A stretch of 64,000 bases of DNA from positions 1-64,000 of the forward strand of contig JAPLDP010000065.1 in NCBI GenBank assembly GCA_026391695.1. Direction: 5' to 3'. Origin of the DNA: Bacteroidota bacterium (lineage in GTDB: Bacteria; Bacteroidota; Bacteroidia; Bacteroidales; JAGONC01). The notes under the pieces were generated by a model. The model was not told the origin of the DNA. It saw only the letters and a program-made list of their open reading frames with translations, and did not search any database. Both the position numbers and the translations under genes were made by a program. The number at the start of each line of letters is the position of its first letter. Within the stretch, counting starts at the first letter, position 1. Shown here piece after piece: positions 63,833-64,000 of the stretch.

Positions 63833-64000
63833 TTATTCGTATAACATGCCATCCCTAAGCTTTTTTTCGAGTATGTCGGAACCTTTACCGGCTTGTTTTG
63901 CCTTTTCCCAATATTGCATGGCTTCTTCCTTCTTACCTAATTGATAGAGAATATCCCCATAGTGTTCCAGGATAATAGGATTGGGTTCCTTGCTGCTTTT
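63833..64000 (-). CDS. TPR protein, 3' part only (cut by the window edge)
   Basis: The last 55 codons of a leftward gene that enters from the right edge. The peptide (NPIILEHYGDILYQLGKKEE, then AMQYWEKAKQAG) is a tetratricopeptide repeat, followed by a short tail ending DGMLYE. It lies 18 bases upstream of the DUF4292 gene and should be in the same operon. The rest of the gene is outside the window. Confidence 0.85.
   Translation of the reverse strand, partial: KSSKEPNPIILEHYGDILYQLGKKEEAMQYWEKAKQAGKGSDILEKKLRDGMLYE

Noticed and set aside
1-64000. CRISPR arrays, rRNA, tRNA, insertion sequences, prophage
   Set aside because: No regularly spaced repeats, no tRNA or rRNA signatures and no transposase, integrase or phage structural genes were recognised.

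Overview
The window looks like a chromosome segment from a member of the Bacteroidota, probably an environmental Bacteroidales-like lineage. The evidence is the set of family markers (GldH, type IX secretion (T9SS) sorting domains, DUF3098, DUF3108, DUF4292, DUF4837, DUF5723, a PorE-like OmpA protein), the near absence of Shine-Dalgarno sites, and repeated TAnnTTTG (-7) boxes, the promoter signature of this phylum, in front of genes. I saw no rRNA, tRNA or CRISPR array.

Layout. 1-1300 is a decayed, repeat-rich accessory stretch: nested palindromes, two copies of a 51-bp repeat, the apparent tail of a lost T9SS cargo gene, and an ORF6N-domain gene. 1375-10783 holds a fused peptide-type ABC ATPase, comF, two secreted proteins, a large lamin-tail (LTD) surface protein, ribF, gldH and an RNase H. 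10929-14835 is the most distinctive block: a second large LTD protein, an 89-residue protein with a PIGSG/transmembrane/basic C-terminus, and an exosortase-family protein with an intact Cys-Arg-His set. This looks like a small dedicated protein-sorting locus. 14783-20348 has a coiled-coil membrane protein, a C69 dipeptidase and cysC-cysD-cysN (sulfate activation).

20520-34008 is mainly housekeeping: a broken small gene, miaB, topA coupled to a ureohydrolase-like protein that has lost several metal ligands, then two leftward clusters, queA-ispD-ruvC and ftsX-DUF3098-uppP-truB, and divergent leuS. 34147-49563 is envelope biology: a DUF3108 protein, a 2033-residue alpha-2-macroglobulin-like protein, MltF, a PorE-like OmpA/PD40/TPR protein with a TPR neighbour, the potassium transporter Kup and a DUF5723 beta-barrel protein.

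49607-56919 is a leftward efflux operon: TetR regulator, TolC-like channel, HlyD-like adaptor, a DUF2147 protein, two ABC ATPases and two ABC-2 permeases (a YbhFSR-type exporter with the two ATPase halves split). A well-placed promoter and a perfect 10-bp palindrome precede tetR. 57073-64000 contains a TlpA-like thioredoxin protein and a leftward cell-envelope cluster: TPR protein (cut by the window edge), DUF4292 lipoprotein, EnvC-like M23 protein with a degenerate active site, TatA, LysM-MltD and DUF4837 lipoprotein.

All family assignments come from motif recognition by eye; no database search was run.
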